Shown here one piece after another: positions 44,102 to 51,541 of a DNA stretch of 64,000 nucleotides; the first letter of the stretch is position 1; the number at the start of each line of letters is the position of its first letter. A program made the position numbers and the translations under genes. Under the pieces are notes generated by a model. That model ran no database searches. It was not told where the DNA came from and saw only the letters and a program-made list of their open reading frames with translations. The stretch comes from Chloroflexota bacterium. GTDB lineage: Bacteria; Chloroflexota; Dehalococcoidia; Lucifugimonadales; UBA3495. The DNA lies in assembly GCA_009840165.1 (NCBI GenBank), contig VXOG01000098.1, positions 124,001 to 188,000 on the forward strand, written 5' to 3'.

Positions 44102-44701
44102 CTACGGGAGGTCGCACCGCATCGTCACCCGCGCGATCCAGTTGCGGGGGCGGTTTTCCAGCGGCCCGCGCACCACGCTGAACCCGGCCCGACGGAACAT
44201 CGGCTCGGTGCCGAAATAGGCGTTGTCGTCGCCGGTGCGCTCTTCGCCGGCCCGAGGGTAGGCTTCCACGGCGGGCGCGCCGTGCTGGGCGGCGTATTGC
44301 ACCGCCGCTTCGATCAACTCTACCGCGATACCGCGTCCACGGACGTCTTTTCTTACCGTCACGCACGGGATTACCCACACGTCGGTGTCGTCAACTCGCG
44401 GTGTGGCGCGGGAGCGGTCCACGCGGTTCAACTCGTAGCGTGGCGCAACGGCAACCCAGCCCACGGGCTCATCGCCATCGTATGCCAGCAGGCCCGGCGC
44501 AGGATCCCTCTCAGCCAGTTCCGTCATCACCGCCCGGCGACGCCGGCTGACGGAACCTTCGCCCCGCAACGCGCGCGTCTCGGCCTCGGTGATGCGCGGG
44601 AACATGCACCAGCAGCCGGCGCCGAAGTTGCCCCGCAGGATGGTTCCGAAGTCATCCATCAACTCGGGGCTCAAGGGGCGAAATGTGAGTTGCGGTACCA
44701 T
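44102..44701 (-). CDS. GNAT-family N-acetyltransferase
   Basis: 199 aa. The acetyl-CoA-binding signature is VRKDVRGRGIAVELIEAAVQ (R-G-x-G-I-A), preceded by the strand DVWVIPCVTV. AYFGTEPMFRRAGFSVVRG is the usual C-terminal strand-helix. The N-terminal part is Cys-containing (GNFGAGCWCMFPR), a pattern seen in a subgroup of GNATs with unknown acceptor. It converges with the MFS gene (14 bp apart). Confidence 0.9.
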   Translation of the reverse strand: MVPQLTFRPLSPELMDDFGTILRGNFGAGCWCMFPRITEAETRALRGEGSVSRRRRAVMTELAERDPAPGLLAYDGDEPVGWVAVAPRYELNRVDRSRATPRVDDTDVWVIPCVTVRKDVRGRGIAVELIEAAVQYAAQHGAPAVEAYPRAGEERTGDDNAYFGTEPMFRRAGFSVVRGPLENRPRNWIARVTMRCDLP

Positions 44702-44814
44702 GTCATTCTCTCCAAAAGTCCCAGAGGCGTTTCCAGTATCGGTTATACTCTAGCCCATCCGGTTATTGGCTATTGCTTTCCGCGCCGCGTCGCATCGATA
44801 TGGAGAATACAACA

Positions 44815-45210
44815 ATGGTTGACGCGAAACCCGCTGGAAAATGGCGGAGACCCGAAAACGTGGAAGCTCTGTTGAATCATGATGCCGTTACGATTCCAGT
44901 GGAGGAACTGCCCCTGAAGGCGATCGCCGACTTCTGCCGCGAGTGGGGTATCAAGGAGATGTACTCGGTTCCGATGGAGCTGGAGTGGTTTGAGCCGGGC
45001 GGACCGTTCGACGGCACCGAGGTATCGATGCGGGTTGTGTACCGGGACGACGCGCCGTACACCATGGCACGTTGGGGAATGGGCAGGTTACTGGGCGAGG
45101 CCATCGGCAAAAATGCCTACGTAAGTACGCTGTTTTCGCCCCAAGACCGTGGCTTCGGATGGCGTGAAAACCTGATCATGGAAAGGAAAACGCCCGTTTA
45201 TGTTGAATGA
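44815..45210 (+). CDS. MNT-like nucleotidyltransferase-fold protein with lost active site
   Basis: 131 aa. The layout is that of MntA-type proteins: VEELPLKAIADFCREWGIKE (helix leading into the motif), then two strands, then MGRLLGEAIGKNAYVSTLFS in place of the usual ELSELLGRKVDLVT. The catalytic GS...DxD motif is replaced by YSVPMELEW...GTEVSM, so AMP transfer is not expected. GGAGA stands 7 nt before the ATG. It overlaps the HEPN gene by 11 nt in the order expected of MNT/HEPN toxin-antitoxin pairs. Assignment rests on weak similarity plus context. Confidence 0.6.
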   Translation: MVDAKPAGKWRRPENVEALLNHDAVTIPVEELPLKAIADFCREWGIKEMYSVPMELEWFEPGGPFDGTEVSMRVVYRDDAPYTMARWGMGRLLGEAIGKNAYVSTLFSPQDRGFGWRENLIMERKTPVYVE

Positions 45211-45550
45211 CGCCAGCTCGATTCATGCCCCACGACTGCAATTTATACTGGAGCAGGCCAGGAATGAACAGCGAGTGACGAGCAGGCTGAGAACATCCTG
45301 GCGGGAAGATTCTGCTGCATTTTACACAGCTTGCTACGCTCTGATTCGCGTCGGCAACGCAATAGCCCTACATTCCAGACAGTTGGAGCAAATGTATCCA
45401 AACTACCCCTGGGTGTACTGAGTGGATTTAAGAAATCAGTTGGCGCACTCCCATATAACCAACGAAGTCCAGCCCGGCGACGTATATATGGCCATAGAAA
45501 GCTCCCTGCCCGGGCTGGTATTTGCCATTACCATCCAACCGCCACCTTGA
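45200..45550 (+). pseudogene. HEPN (DUF86) toxin gene with one in-frame TGA
   Basis: Codons 1-73 (LQFILEQARNEQRVTSRLRT, ... LEQMYPNYPWVY) match the first helices of DUF86 HEPN proteins, with YPNYPW in place of YPEIPW. Codon 74 (45419-45421) is TGA. The same frame stays open for 42 more codons: VDLRNQLAHSHITNEVQPGD carries the HEPN R-x4-H RNase motif (Arg78, His83). The total of ~116 codons equals a normal DUF86 protein. So a single nonsense change removes exactly the catalytic part. It overlaps the MNT-like gene and reaches the methyltransferase start (TTGA overlap). Confidence 0.8.
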
Positions 45551-46857
45551 CGTCCGATACCGCCACCCACCTGCGCCTTGCCCACCTTCTTGCCGGCGAC
45601 CTTGCCTTCCAGTCTCCGGTGCGGGAGGCTCATCCGCTGTACGCGCTGCATCCCTTCGCGGCGCGCTTTCCGCATGGGTTGGCCGACCATTTCATAAGTG
45701 GCTTGACCCAACCCGGTGGCACCGTGCTGGACCCGATGTGTGGCTCCGGCATCACCCTGCTGGAGGGCTGGCTGGCCGGCCGCTCGGTGGTTGGCGTTGA
45801 CCTGGATCCGTTAGCGCGACGCCAGAGCGCGGCGCGTACCACTGTCCTCGACCCCCACGCCGTCCGCGATGCCGGCCACGCTACCATCCGCCGTGCCGCC
45901 GACCTCTATGCCGGCATTGGAGATCCCGCCGACCCTCTGGCCGCAGTCCGGGACGGCATGGATGCTGCTACCCAGCAATTCCTGGACTATTGGTTTTTCC
46001 CCGAGACTCAGCAGGAGCTGGCCGCTCTTATTCTAGCCATCCGCGCCGAGCCGGATGCCGATCTGCGAAACCTGCTGGAGGTAATCTTTTCCTCCACCAT
46101 AGTCACCAAGTCCGGCGGCGTTTCCCGAGCCCGGGATTTGGCGCACACGCGGCCCCACCGCGTCGCCGACAAAACGCCAAGACGTCCCATCCGTGTTTTC
46201 GCTAACTTGGTGGGCCGCGCTGCCGACGCCTACACCGCTATCAACCCCGATATGGTGGGCGAAAGCCGCATTGTTGCCGGCGACGCCCGTGTCCTGCCGC
46301 TGCCCGACGACAGCGTTAACTTGATCGTTACGTCGCCACCCTACGCCAACGCTCTGGACTACATGCGCGCGCACAAGTTTTCGCTGGCGTGGTTGGGCGA
46401 TCCGATTCCCAGCCTTACCGACTTACGGGCACAGTACATTGGCTCGGAATCAGCGGGCAACCGGGCCAGGCAATACGTTCCCGCCGAATTGCCCGCACCC
46501 GTTCAGACCGTGGTTGATCAGCTGGCCATCAAAGATGCCCCCAAGTCCCGCGTGCTGCGTCGCTATTTTGTCGATATGCAGGCTGCAATTGGCGAGATGG
46601 CCCGCGTGCTGCGACCCGGCGCGGCGGCCGTCATCGTAGTCGGCCCGTCGGTGATGCGGGGCATTATGATCCCAACCCACCAATGCCTCGCCGCCATCGC
46701 CGCCGCCGTCGGCCTTGACGTGGTGGCCGTCGCGCCCCGCAACCTCGACCGGGACCGGCGCATGATGCCGGCGCGGCGCGGCAACCAGGCCGAAACCGCC
46801 AGCGGCATCGAACTGCGGCAATACACCGAATACGTAATCGGCGCGGTCAAGCTCTGA
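45547..46857 (+). CDS. DNA methyltransferase, TSPPY (N4-cytosine) type
   Basis: 436 aa. VLDPMCGSGITLLEGWLAGR (from about residue 60) is the AdoMet-binding motif I, followed by GVDLDP. LIVTSPPYANALDYMRAHKF holds the catalytic TSPPY (262-266), the form seen in N4-cytosine enzymes. Motif I before motif IV fits the alpha/gamma order. SPPYANALDYMR...YIGSES is shared with a group of solitary bacterial methylases. No endonuclease gene is next to it. The TTG start has no clear ribosome site and overlaps the HEPN frame by 4 nt. Confidence 0.85.
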   Translation: MTSDTATHLRLAHLLAGDLAFQSPVREAHPLYALHPFAARFPHGLADHFISGLTQPGGTVLDPMCGSGITLLEGWLAGRSVVGVDLDPLARRQSAARTTVLDPHAVRDAGHATIRRAADLYAGIGDPADPLAAVRDGMDAATQQFLDYWFFPETQQELAALILAIRAEPDADLRNLLEVIFSSTIVTKSGGVSRARDLAHTRPHRVADKTPRRPIRVFANLVGRAADAYTAINPDMVGESRIVAGDARVLPLPDDSVNLIVTSPPYANALDYMRAHKFSLAWLGDPIPSLTDLRAQYIGSESAGNRARQYVPAELPAPVQTVVDQLAIKDAPKSRVLRRYFVDMQAAIGEMARVLRPGAAAVIVVGPSVMRGIMIPTHQCLAAIAAAVGLDVVAVAPRNLDRDRRMMPARRGNQAETASGIELRQYTEYVIGAVKL

Positions 46858-47182
46858 CTCGTCCTCCCGCGCACCCGGAAACCTACCGCCAAACGGCAGC
46901 CCGGATTATCCCGGAACGGCTATCTACCAGATGTTGTTTTGCGACGTCTGAGGAGGTCCGGATTGTTGCCCTGTTGGACACTCCGACCGATTCAGAACAT
47001 CGTTGCGACATTCGACAAAAGCGGGCCGCTTACGATTGGCGTTTGTACGCTTTTTCAAACAGAGGAAAATTTTGGCGTTTTCAATGAAATAAGGCGGAAC
47101 GGGATATCTACGAAGTCGCCTAGCGGTGGCGTAAACCGGGCGTCTAACATTGTCGTTCATACCATAGTGGAGCGCACAAACG
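46858..47182. other. Non-coding region upstream of dnaA
   Basis: 325 bp with lower GC than its flanks and several A/T-rich runs (for example around 47050-47095). No TTATNCACA box was found on either strand; the best partial match is TTATCCCGG near 46906. So it is not supported as an origin, but may hold the dnaA promoter. Confidence 0.6.
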
Positions 47183-48673
47183 ATGGCCGATTTTTCCGAC
47201 CCCGCATCAGTCTGGCAAGCCGTGCTTGGCCGGTTGCAAATGGAGATGCCCCGGGAGCATTTCAATACGTTCCTGCGCCCGTGCGTCGGGCACAGCTGGC
47301 ATGACGGCGACCTTGCATCAGGTACGGGGCCGGCCCTGGTGGTGGCGGCCTCCAGTTCATTCGCGGTGTCGTGGCTGGAGTTGCCCCTGCACCTGGCGAT
47401 GGCCCGGGAAGCGCTTACCAGAACGCTGGGCCGGGAAGCCGGCATCCAGTACCGGGCGATGCCATCGGTGGCGGCCAGCGACGATTCAGCGGAGGAGGTT
47501 GATCGCGTTCGCGTCCAGTCCATCACTGCGGCGCCGGCGCGTCGGACGCGGGCGCCGGTGCCCGACGGCTATGACCTGGGACGGAACACCTCGGCTGCCA
47601 GCGAATACGATTGGGATACCGTCAACGCAGTCACCTGCAACCCGCGCTACACCTTCGAGAACTTTGTCGTGGGCGAGAGCAACCAGTTGGCGTACCATGC
47701 GGCCAATGTCGTCGCAGATGCTGGCCGAGGTTCGGTGGACGGAGAATCGTCCAGCGGCTATAACCCCCTGTTCATATACGCCGGGCCGGGCATGGGCAAA
47801 ACCCATCTCCTCCATGCTATCGGCAACCGGGCGCTGGAGCAAAGCCGCTCAGTCCTGTACGTAACCTCCGAGCAGTTCACCAACGAGTTCGTATCCGCCA
47901 TCCACCGGCGGGCGATGCGCGAATTCCGCGACCGCTACCGAGGTCTGGACTTGCTGCTCATGGACGACGTGCAGTTCCTGGCCGGCAAGGAGCAGACGCA
48001 GGAAAGCCTCTTTCACACGTTCAACGACCTGCACCAGGCCGGAGCGCAGATTGTGCTCACCAGCGACCGGGCGCCTCATACCATTGCGCCCCTTGAGGAA
48101 CGGTTGAGGTCACGGTTCCAGTGGGGTTTGCTGGCGGATATTCAGCCGCCGTCGCTGGAGATGCGGCGGGCCATCCTGCGGGCGTGGGCCGCCGCTCAAC
48201 GCGCGAATGCGCCCGACGCAATTCTTGACCTGATCGCTCAGCGGGTGAACCGCAACGTCCGCCAGTTGCAGGGAGCTTTCAACCGGGTCATGGCCATGGC
48301 CCAGTTGATGAATGCGCCGCTGACTCCCGAATCCGTTGCTGAGCAACTGGACGGCATCGCCGGCCCGGACCCACGAGCCGACATAACACCGGAGATGGTA
48401 CTGGACGCGGTGGCGCGGCATTACAGCGTGAGCACAGAGCAAATCTTGGGACGCGGACGCACCGCGACGGTGGCACAGGCCCGGCAGGTGGTCATGTATC
48501 TGCTCGCGGTCGAGTTAGGAATGCCTCCCACCGCCGTGGGCAGGTTCCTGTCGGGACGCAACCACAGCACGGCGCTTCACGGCGTGGAGCGGATACGCGC
48601 TGCGGTTGCCGGCGACGAACGGTTGCGCCAGTCGGTCAACAGCATCAAGGGCGCGTTGCTGGAAGAGGCTTAA
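47183..48673 (+). CDS. dnaA: Chromosomal replication initiator DnaA
   Basis: 496 aa with all four domains. Domain I: SVWQAVLGRLQMEMPREHFN. A ~80-residue linker. AAA+ domain: RYTFENFVVGESNQLAYHAA, Walker A GPGMGKTH (201-208), Walker B LLLMDD (257-262), sensor/Arg-finger EERLRSRFQWGLLADI. Domain IV: LGRGRTATVAQARQVVMYLL and GRFLSGRNHSTALHGVERI, the DnaA-box-binding signature in diverged form (usual: GRDHTTVLHA). The neighbours are not dnaN or recF, and no DnaA boxes are seen upstream, so it could be a relocated dnaA or a second paralog. Confidence 0.92.
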   Translation: MADFSDPASVWQAVLGRLQMEMPREHFNTFLRPCVGHSWHDGDLASGTGPALVVAASSSFAVSWLELPLHLAMAREALTRTLGREAGIQYRAMPSVAASDDSAEEVDRVRVQSITAAPARRTRAPVPDGYDLGRNTSAASEYDWDTVNAVTCNPRYTFENFVVGESNQLAYHAANVVADAGRGSVDGESSSGYNPLFIYAGPGMGKTHLLHAIGNRALEQSRSVLYVTSEQFTNEFVSAIHRRAMREFRDRYRGLDLLLMDDVQFLAGKEQTQESLFHTFNDLHQAGAQIVLTSDRAPHTIAPLEERLRSRFQWGLLADIQPPSLEMRRAILRAWAAAQRANAPDAILDLIAQRVNRNVRQLQGAFNRVMAMAQLMNAPLTPESVAEQLDGIAGPDPRADITPEMVLDAVARHYSVSTEQILGRGRTATVAQARQVVMYLLAVELGMPPTAVGRFLSGRNHSTALHGVERIRAAVAGDERLRQSVNSIKGALLEEA

Positions 48674-48674
48674 A

Positions 48675-49124
48675 TCAGCCGGCGTCTCCGCTTTCGCGTT
48701 CCGGCGCCGCCATGCCGGTAAATTCCTCCAAGCGTCGGATACGGTCCAGCACTTCAGCTTCGTATTCGGCCCGCACCCTGGCAAGTTCGGCTTCAGCCTT
48801 TTGGGCTCGCAGGCGTTCCTGTTCGGCCTGCTGGCTAGCTTGCTCGACCTGTTGGTTGGCTTGTGTGATGGCGGCCTCGGCCTTGTCTGCCCGCTGGCGC
48901 TGTTTATTGGCCTCCGCCTGAGCGTCGGCTACTCGCTTGTCTCTGATCAATCCGACCATCATAATCACAGTTCCAAAAGAGATTCCGGACAGGTTCGCCG
49001 CCAGCTTATTCAAGGGGTGTATCCCGGGGAATAAACCTTCCAGCAACTGAAGTCCCGTGGCTATCAGCACCCCGAGAACGACTATAGCATAGGCGACCGC
49101 GTAGTATTTTACATTTTGCCACAT
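48675..49124 (-). CDS. Two-TM membrane protein with coiled coil
   Basis: 149 aa. Hydrophobic segments at about 7-28 (YAVAYAIVVLGVLIATGLQL) and 47-60 (LSGISFGTVIMMVGLI) are followed by a charged Ala/Glu/Gln-rich coiled coil (KQRQRADKAEAAITQANQQV and on). The C terminus (RIRRLEEFTGMAAPERES) resembles the tails of Uma2-type proteins. Family not recognised. It converges with dnaA; stops are 1 bp apart. Confidence 0.65.
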   Translation of the reverse strand: MWQNVKYYAVAYAIVVLGVLIATGLQLLEGLFPGIHPLNKLAANLSGISFGTVIMMVGLIRDKRVADAQAEANKQRQRADKAEAAITQANQQVEQASQQAEQERLRAQKAEAELARVRAEYEAEVLDRIRRLEEFTGMAAPERESGDAG

Positions 49125-49278
49125 AAGGCTGACACATTCACGGCATATCCCGCAACCAAGATACCGGGCTTCGCGCCGGTAAGCAACCGGTGCATTCGGT
49201 CCAGCTGTCCACCTGGGCGGGGGCAACCCTGCTATATTTGTGGCGATTTACCGTCAGCCTCAGTGCTTGGAGACCAAC

Positions 49279-50316
49279 ATGACCTCAGCAAATCAAACGC
49301 TCACCATCCGCACCATCGTCGGCACCGGCGAGGCCGGCTACTCCGGCGACGGCGGCCCCGCCGCGGAGGCCACGCTGCGAGAGCCATTCCTCTGCGCCTT
49401 CGACCCCGCCGGCAACCTGTTCTTCTGCGAGGCCCGCAACCATATCGTGCGCCGAGTGGATGCCGCCAGCGGGATTGTAACCACGGTGGCAGGTACGGGT
49501 GAGCAGGGCTACACCGGCGACTGCGGGCCGGCTACGGACGCCACGCTCTACGAACCCTACTCCCTGGAGGTTGACGCCGACGGCAGCATCTACATCGTTG
49601 ATCGGCTGAACGCTGCCGTCCGTCGGGTGGACGGAACCACCGGCATCATCACCACCGTCGCCGGCACCGGGGAGCCGGGCTACTCGGGCGACGGCGGACC
49701 CGGCAGGGAGGCGCAACTGCGCGAACCCAATGATTGCTTCCTTGACGGTCGGGGCGGCCTGCTGATCGCCGACATCCAGGATCAGCGCGTCCGACGTCTT
49801 GACCTCGCCACAGGGATCATCGACACCTTTGCCGGCAACGGCGAAAAGGTGCGCGGCGGCGACGGCATGCCGGCCAATCAGGCCAGCATCCTGGGCGCGC
49901 GGGCCGTTTGCATGGACAGTCGGGGCAACACCTTCATCGCCGAGCGCGAGGGCAACGGCGTGCGAATCGTGACCGCCGGCGGCATCATGGGCACGGTGGC
50001 CGGGGCGGACGCGGAGCGCGGATACACCGGCGACGGAGGGCCGGCGCTGGCGGCTGCCTGGGGCGCGCCGAAAGCCATTCGATGCGACGCCAACGACAAC
50101 ATCATTGTGGTGGACACCGAGAACCACGCCATTCGCCGCATCGACGCCAACACCGGCACAGTGACCACCATCGCCGGCGGACACCTGGGTGGCGACGGCG
50201 ACGGCGGGCCGGCCACGGATGCGGGGATGGATCGGCCTCACGGCTGCGGCATCGCCGCCAACGGCGCGATCTACGTTGCCGACAGCAACAACCACCGGGT
50301 GCGGGTGGTAGAATAA
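49279..50316 (+). CDS. NHL-repeat propeller protein, GDGGPA type
   Basis: 345 aa with six repeats of the pattern TVAGTGEQGYTGDCGPATDA followed by a strand such as GSIYIVDRLNAAVRRVDGTT. This GxGxxGxxGDGGPA subclass differs from the other NHL proteins in the window. The chosen ATG (MTSANQT) has GGAG 7 nt upstream and leaves no signal peptide. Ligand or enzyme activity unknown. Confidence 0.9.
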   Translation: MTSANQTLTIRTIVGTGEAGYSGDGGPAAEATLREPFLCAFDPAGNLFFCEARNHIVRRVDAASGIVTTVAGTGEQGYTGDCGPATDATLYEPYSLEVDADGSIYIVDRLNAAVRRVDGTTGIITTVAGTGEPGYSGDGGPGREAQLREPNDCFLDGRGGLLIADIQDQRVRRLDLATGIIDTFAGNGEKVRGGDGMPANQASILGARAVCMDSRGNTFIAEREGNGVRIVTAGGIMGTVAGADAERGYTGDGGPALAAAWGAPKAIRCDANDNIIVVDTENHAIRRIDANTGTVTTIAGGHLGGDGDGGPATDAGMDRPHGCGIAANGAIYVADSNNHRVRVVE

Positions 50317-50429
50317 TCGCCGACACGGGGCGCGAAGGACGAGGCGGCGTTTCTTGACAGGAACCGCCCTTGTTGGCTACGATGAATCTATGGGCTTCGC
50401 ATTGGGAACGGTGCGATAACCGGCACAGT

Positions 50430-50505
50430 GGGGATATAGCTCAACTGGGAGAGCGCGGCGTTCGCAATGCCGAGGTTGCGGGTTCGAGCCCCGCTATCTC
50501 CACCA
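50430..50505 (+). tRNA. tRNA-Ala (anticodon CGC), CCA encoded
   Basis: Acceptor GGGGATA pairs with TATCTCC (one G-T). D arm GCTC-AACTGGGA-GAGC. Anticodon stem CGGCG/TGCCG with loop TTCGCAA, so the anticodon is CGC. T arm GCGGG-TTCGAGC-CCCGC. Discriminator A and encoded CCA at the end. Confidence 0.93.
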
Positions 50506-50518
50506 TTACCATTGGCCT

Positions 50519-50595
50519 GCCCCTGTAGCTCAGTTGGACAGAGCGGCGGCGTCCTAAGTCGCGCGTCGGGGGTTCGAGTCCCTCCAGGGGTACCA
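50519..50595 (+). tRNA. tRNA-Arg (anticodon CCT), CCA encoded
   Basis: Acceptor GCCCCTG pairs with CAGGGGT (first pair G-T). D arm GCTC-AGTTGGACA-GAGC. Anticodon stem GCGGC/GTCGC with loop GTCCTAA, so CCT. T arm GGGGG-TTCGAGT-CCCTC. Encoded CCA at 50593-50595. Only 13 bp separate it from tRNA-Ala. Confidence 0.93.
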
Positions 50596-50608
50596 TTTAT
50601 ACTTGAGA

Positions 50609-50628
50609 CCTGAAGGGACTCGAACCCC
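50609..50628 (-). repeat. Inverted partial copy of the tRNA-Arg T arm
   Basis: On the minus strand this reads GGGGTTCGAGTCCCTTCAGG, matching the T arm and the start of the 3' acceptor strand of tRNA-Arg at 50569-50589 with one change. It lies 13 bp after the tRNA, in inverse orientation. Confidence 0.7.
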
Positions 50629-50770
50629 TTCTCCATTCTTGCAGCCCTTTGACCTTGGTCCTGAACGCTCAATCAGTAGCGTTCGTAACGGCCGGCGGCC
50701 CGTGTTTTAGCGTCCGATCTGATGGAAACCGTCGGCGGTCAGCCGCCAATTGACGTCTTCTCAGATTAGT

Positions 50771-50786
50771 CTTGACATTAGTCAAG
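50771..50786. promoter_or_regulatory. Palindromic operator candidate before phd/vapC
   Basis: CTTGAC-ATTA-GTCAAG, a perfect 6-bp inverted repeat 21 nt before the antitoxin ATG, containing a TTGACA -35-like hexamer. ATTAGTC also occurs as a direct repeat at 50765. Phd-type antitoxins bind palindromes of this kind to repress their own operon. Confidence 0.5.
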
Positions 50787-50807
50787 CCCATCGGCAAGGA
50801 GAGACGG

Positions 50808-51041
50808 ATGGTAACGGTGAACATCCACGAGGCAAAGACCCACCTGTCCCGCTTGCTGGCCCAGGTTGAGCCCGGCGAAGAGGTGGTCATCGCCCGCAAC
50901 GGCAAACCCGTGGCCCGCCTGGTAAGCGTCCCAAAGCGCGGCAAACGGCAGTTCGGCTCCATGCAAGGGTTGATCAATCTTGACGACAGTTTCTTCGCTC
51001 CGTTGCCTGACGAGGGACTAACGGCATGGGAAGGAGCGTAA
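50808..51041 (+). CDS. Phd/YefM-type antitoxin
   Basis: 77 aa. VTVNIHEAKTHLSRLLAQVEPGEEVVIARNGKPVARLV is the standard Phd pattern of antitoxins paired with VapC-type PIN toxins (both halves present). The tail LDDSFFAPLPDEGLTAWEGA is the toxin-binding segment. AAGGAGAG precedes the ATG. The toxin gene begins 3 bp after its stop. Confidence 0.93.
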   Translation: MVTVNIHEAKTHLSRLLAQVEPGEEVVIARNGKPVARLVSVPKRGKRQFGSMQGLINLDDSFFAPLPDEGLTAWEGA

Positions 51042-51044
51042 ACC

Positions 51045-51431
51045 GTGCAGTTGCTGCTCGACACCCATGTTCTCATCTGGTGGCTTGAAGGCAGCAATCG
51101 GTTGTCTGCCCCGGCTCAGCTGGCGATAGCGGATGAATAGAATGAGGTGCTGATCAGCGCTGCGTCCGCCTGGGAAATCGCCACCGAATCCCGGCTTGGC
51201 AAATTACCGAGCATGGCAGTTCTGGCCCGCGACGTGTCCGGGGCAATTGCTTCCCAGGACTTCGCCGAACTGCCGATTAAGGTGGCCGATGCCGTCCGGG
51301 CCGGCTCCCTCCCCGGCCCGCACCGGGACCCCTTCGACCGGATGCTCATCGCCCAGGCTCAGGCGCGCGACCTATTTCTCGTATCCTATGAGACGCTTTT
51401 CGACGCGTACGGCGCTCGCCGCCTGTGGTGA
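51045..51431 (+). pseudogene. VapC PIN-domain toxin gene with one in-frame TAG
   Basis: Read through, 128 codons. LLLDTHVLIWWLEG has catalytic Asp6; SAASAWEIATESRLGKL has Glu44; GPHRDPFDRMLIAQAQ has the third acidic residue. VSYETLFDAYGARRLW ends the domain, with Glu where Asp is usual (VSYDxxFxxYG). Codon 32 (51138-51140) is TAG, between IADE and NEVLISA, a place where a Gln or Lys codon would be one substitution away. The GTG start follows AAGGAG. The upstream antitoxin is intact. Confidence 0.85.
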
Positions 51432-51541
51432 AGCCAGAACATATTCATCGCCACGCTCTCAAACTTTCACTGTGAGAGGCCGAGTCCTGCCGGCCAGAGC
51501 CAAGAACCCTATTCAGTGCAGCCCTATGCCGTGTTAACCAA

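Noticed and set aside
46858-47182. Replication origin next to dnaA
   Set aside because: No DnaA box on either strand and no dnaN nearby; only some AT-rich runs.
50388-50672. A 94-codon minus-strand reading frame (GGTRTPDARLRTPPLCPTEL)
   Set aside because: It is the antisense of the two tRNA genes; such frames are a well-known false gene.
33894-51431. Amber readthrough with pyrrolysine or a recoded stop as the explanation for the interrupted toxins
   Set aside because: The stops are TAG, TGA and TAG, other genes in the window end normally in all three stops, and no suppressor tRNA or selenocysteine-type element is visible.
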